Shown: piece after piece, positions 62,105 through 64,000 of the stretch
How the letters are laid out: each line of letters starts with the position of its first letter
Position numbering within the stretch: the first letter of the stretch is position 1
Program-made: the position numbers and the translations under genes
Notes under the pieces: model-generated
The model's input: the letters and a program-made list of their open reading frames with translations, nothing else
The model's database searches: none
What the model was told of the DNA's origin: nothing
From: Candidatus Poribacteria bacterium
GTDB lineage: Bacteria; Poribacteria; WGA-4E; WGA-3G
NCBI GenBank assembly: GCA_022825825.1
Contig: JAJDWA010000072.1
Span: 1 to 64,000 of the forward strand
Length of the DNA: 64,000 bases
Reading direction: 5' to 3'

Positions 62105-63082
62105 TTAATACGCCTCAAGGTCAATGTCCTCTTCGCTAAACCGGATATGTGCCTGTTTTATTAACGCATCGATTTCTTCCCACTGCTTGCGCGTCTCATC
62201 GGTAATTCCGTCCTCATCAAGGGCTTTAGCAAATTCGGTGAGCGTTTTGCTAAACTTATCTTGCATCTCGACATACTCTTCCGTCTGATCAGCATTTTTC
62301 GGTGGTTCAAAATCGGAGATCAATTTAGCATAAGCGGCAAGTTTTTTGGCAGCGGCTACCGCGTCTGCTTTTCCCTCGTCCTTTTCAAAATAGTCAACGA
62401 CTTTAAAATACTCATCCACCATTAAAATCATGAGTTCCTTTAGGTCCTCAACCTCAGGCAATTCTTCTGGAGGTTCTTCCGGTTGTGGTTTCTTTTCCAC
62501 ATCCGTTTTTGGCTTGCGTTTTAGAAATAACGCATAACTCATAACGAGTGTCTTTTTCGGTAGCAGCGCGACCGCTTTTGAAGCCTTTTCTTGCCCCTTA
62601 ATAGCGTCAATATCCTCACCGACCTTGAAAGCATCGTCTATTCCTTTACCAACAAATTGCTTGAGAAACTTTTCATCTGCAATCGTATCTGATTCCTTGT
62701 GTTCATAGACAGCTACTTTCACAACCTTTCCCTTCATGTTGAGTCCAACGGCACCGTCGATAACGCCACGCGGTCCCTGCACATCAACGAACAACACTAA
62801 ACCGAGAGGTCTCTTATTTTCACCAATCGGGATATAAAAAATCGGTTTCTGGTCTTCTTTCCGAAGCTTAGAACCTAATTCTTTTTCAATAGAAGCGATT
62901 TTATCTTTTGTAAGCGTTGCACTTCGCTGCACAAATTTTTTCGCTTTCGGGAAGATAGCTTCAAGTTTCTTTCCTGGCCACTCCGTTTCATGTGCATCAC
63001 TCAGTAGTGGCGTAATTACCATCAAGGAAACTATTACAAGCAGAATGCCCGTATAAGACGGACGGTATATTTGGAAAATCAT
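62105..63082 (-). CDS. FMN-binding-domain-like envelope protein
   Basis: 325 aa from the ATG at 63082 with AAGGAG six bases upstream; the TTG at 63103 is less likely. A membrane signal (GILLVIVSLMVITPLLSDAH) is followed by a domain with VLFVDVQGPRGVIDGAVGL and VKVAVYEHKESDTIADEKFL, like the FMN-binding domain of RnfG/NqrC. At the flavin attachment site it has DAIKGQEKASKAV in place of the usual S-GAT-SS form, so covalent flavin is doubtful. After a Lys/Pro/Glu linker comes a helical cytochrome-like domain without heme motif (EDLKELMILMVDEYFKVVDY). It probably works with the heme-barrel gene. Confidence 0.65.
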   Translation of the reverse strand: MIFQIYRPSYTGILLVIVSLMVITPLLSDAHETEWPGKKLEAIFPKAKKFVQRSATLTKDKIASIEKELGSKLRKEDQKPIFYIPIGENKRPLGLVLFVDVQGPRGVIDGAVGLNMKGKVVKVAVYEHKESDTIADEKFLKQFVGKGIDDAFKVGEDIDAIKGQEKASKAVALLPKKTLVMSYALFLKRKPKTDVEKKPQPEEPPEELPEVEDLKELMILMVDEYFKVVDYFEKDEGKADAVAAAKKLAAYAKLISDFEPPKNADQTEEYVEMQDKFSKTLTEFAKALDEDGITDETRKQWEEIDALIKQAHIRFSEEDIDLEAY

Positions 63083-63110
63083 CTTTTTCTCCTTATTTTG
63101 CAATATTAGA

Positions 63111-63284
63111 GTAGGTGGATACCTACCCTACAATTATGGCAGAGATTAGAATTAACGCTACATTCCTGAACTGTGAATCAACGCTAAATGCGCGTATGGC
63201 ATTTGGCGGGGGGTACTCCGATTCCCGACTGTTCCTAAGTTCCGTCGCGATTCGGAGATCGCTCCTACAGTTCAGGAATGTAGA
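63111..63284. repeat. Palindromic element with 17-bp terminal inverted repeats
   Basis: CTACATTCCTGAACTGT (63158-63174) and ACAGTTCAGGAATGTAG (63268-63284) are perfect inverted repeats around about 93 bp. Inside is the palindrome at 63177-63207 related to 30021-30052, and a further GGAGATCGCTCC segment. A small GTAGGT/ACCTAC hairpin (63111-63126) lies just outside. It is MITE-like and carries no protein. Confidence 0.65.
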
Positions 63285-63312
63285 ATTATTTCTATAATCC
63301 ACTATAAGTGGT

Positions 63313-64000
63313 TTAGTCTGACTCCTCAACTTTGACCATAAAAGTAGGAAACAGAATTTGATCGTCGTGCTTCAGCTGACCGAAAATCTGATAGACACCT
63401 GGTTTCTTGAATGTCGTCATGAGCATCACTGTAGGGCCAAATTTATCTGGTGTACTCCCTTGATGCTGATGCCCTGTTGTAGGTGTCTTTTTCATTTTAT
63501 GTCCGGCATGCGGATCTTTCTTCACCATTTTACCGTTATGTCCATTCATCGGAACTGTACCATGCGTATGTAGTATACCATCTAAACGGGTACTGACAAT
63601 AGCAAAATGCATTGGTGCGTCCAAAAATGGAACGAGATCGGTAATCGGTTTCCCACCACGCGAAAAATGATAGGTAATATGAACCATTTCGCCTGCTTTA
63701 ATCCGTTCAGGGGCTTTCATTTTCACGTGATACGGGGATGTCCCTTTTTCATCGGTTATGGAAACAGCTTTTGTATACCGATCCCCGCCTTCTTCAGTAT
63801 AACCGAAAACAGCTTTTTCCCGCTGAAAATCTTCAGAAATATCTGCCATCTTCTTTTTACCTGTGACATCTACATACAGATATTTCGCGAATTCAGCATC
63901 TGCTGTCATCACATCAACTGCAAGAATATATCTACCAGCAACGGGAAAAGTAAAGTGCACTGTATAAACACCTTCAAATTCCGCCATCATGTCGCGAGAT
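63313..64000 (-). CDS. FixH/YtkA-like His- and Met-rich envelope protein (5' end cut off)
   Basis: The frame is open to the right end of the window; an ATG at 63990 exists, but the three codons before it (SRD) continue the frame, and the homology pattern SRDMMAEFEGVYTVHFTFP suggests that the true start lies outside. Beta-sandwich repeats: TVHFTFPVAGRYILAVDVMT and MVHITYHFSRGGKPITDLVP, ending GVYQIFGQLKHDDQILFPTF. A metal-binding stretch is rich in His and Met (HTHGTVPMNGHNGKM, DPHAGHKMKKTPTTGHQHQ), pointing to copper or another soft metal. It forms one strand-run with the FMN-like and heme-barrel genes. Confidence 0.7.
   Translation of the reverse strand, partial: SRDMMAEFEGVYTVHFTFPVAGRYILAVDVMTADAEFAKYLYVDVTGKKKMADISEDFQREKAVFGYTEEGGDRYTKAVSITDEKGTSPYHVKMKAPERIKAGEMVHITYHFSRGGKPITDLVPFLDAPMHFAIVSTRLDGILHTHGTVPMNGHNGKMVKKDPHAGHKMKKTPTTGHQHQGSTPDKFGPTVMLMTTFKKPGVYQIFGQLKHDDQILFPTFMVKVEESD

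Overview
The window looks like chromosomal DNA of an uncultured Gram-negative bacterium. Lipoprotein signal peptides, a beta-barrel-like protein ending in Phe and many secreted proteins support this. The gene mix is four phytanoyl-CoA dioxygenase-family genes, Gfo/Idh/MocA oxidoreductases, a DUF1549/DUF1553 lipoprotein, a PmoA/DUF6807 protein, a DUF6785-type membrane protein, a neutral-ceramidase-like protein, and WD40, TPR and ankyrin proteins. That mix resembles Candidatus Poribacteria or a related lineage; this is an inference, because no marker gene such as rRNA lies in the window. I saw no rRNA, tRNA or CRISPR array.

Layout. 1-9.6 kb: a membrane metallopeptidase/TPR protein, an ISAs1-type transposase remnant, an AlkC-like DNA repair protein, tandem PhyH genes, an ankyrin protein, and an AAC(3)/nucleotidyltransferase-fold/PhyH operon. 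9.6-11.5 kb: AT-rich accessory DNA with hairpins, a small unknown gene coupled to a lipoprotein gene, and an IS630-type remnant. 11.5-18.8 kb: a ceramidase-like gene and an unknown protein on the minus strand, then a plus-strand operon (sugar ABC ATPase, tsaE, glycosyltransferase, DUF2007-like membrane protein) and a UPF0175 gene. 18.9-38.5 kb: a long, mainly minus-strand metabolic and secreted-protein region (gamma-glutamyltransferase, oxidoreductases, STAS protein, AlbA/ATPase regulator, ABC-F, homoserine kinase-like), a frameshifted WD40 gene with a truncated WD40 partner, and holB. 38.6-49.7 kb: tmk, a Gfo/Idh/MocA plus sugar isomerase operon, five tandem paralogues of an unknown four-helix membrane protein, PhyH, TPR, SDR, SRAP and an orphan E1-alpha dehydrogenase gene. 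49.7-57.3 kb: the most unusual block, with three MNT-nucleotidyltransferase/HepT-like HEPN genes (two as single-chain fusions, the third split), a small protein plus clan AA aspartic protease pair, and a CoxE-like VWA protein. 57.3-64 kb: a zinc alcohol dehydrogenase, a secreted terpene-cyclase-fold protein, a nonsense-interrupted RAYT transposase inside an array of REP-like palindromes, and an envelope redox cluster (c-heme/barrel protein, FMN-binding-like protein, His/Met-rich protein) that runs off the right end.

Several families of short palindromes beginning with GTAG are scattered between genes over the whole window, often as inverted pairs. The RAYT gene with its palindrome array suggests a system that could have spread such elements. 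Starts were chosen by Shine-Dalgarno position where one is visible. All similarity statements come from recognising motifs by eye; no database search was made.
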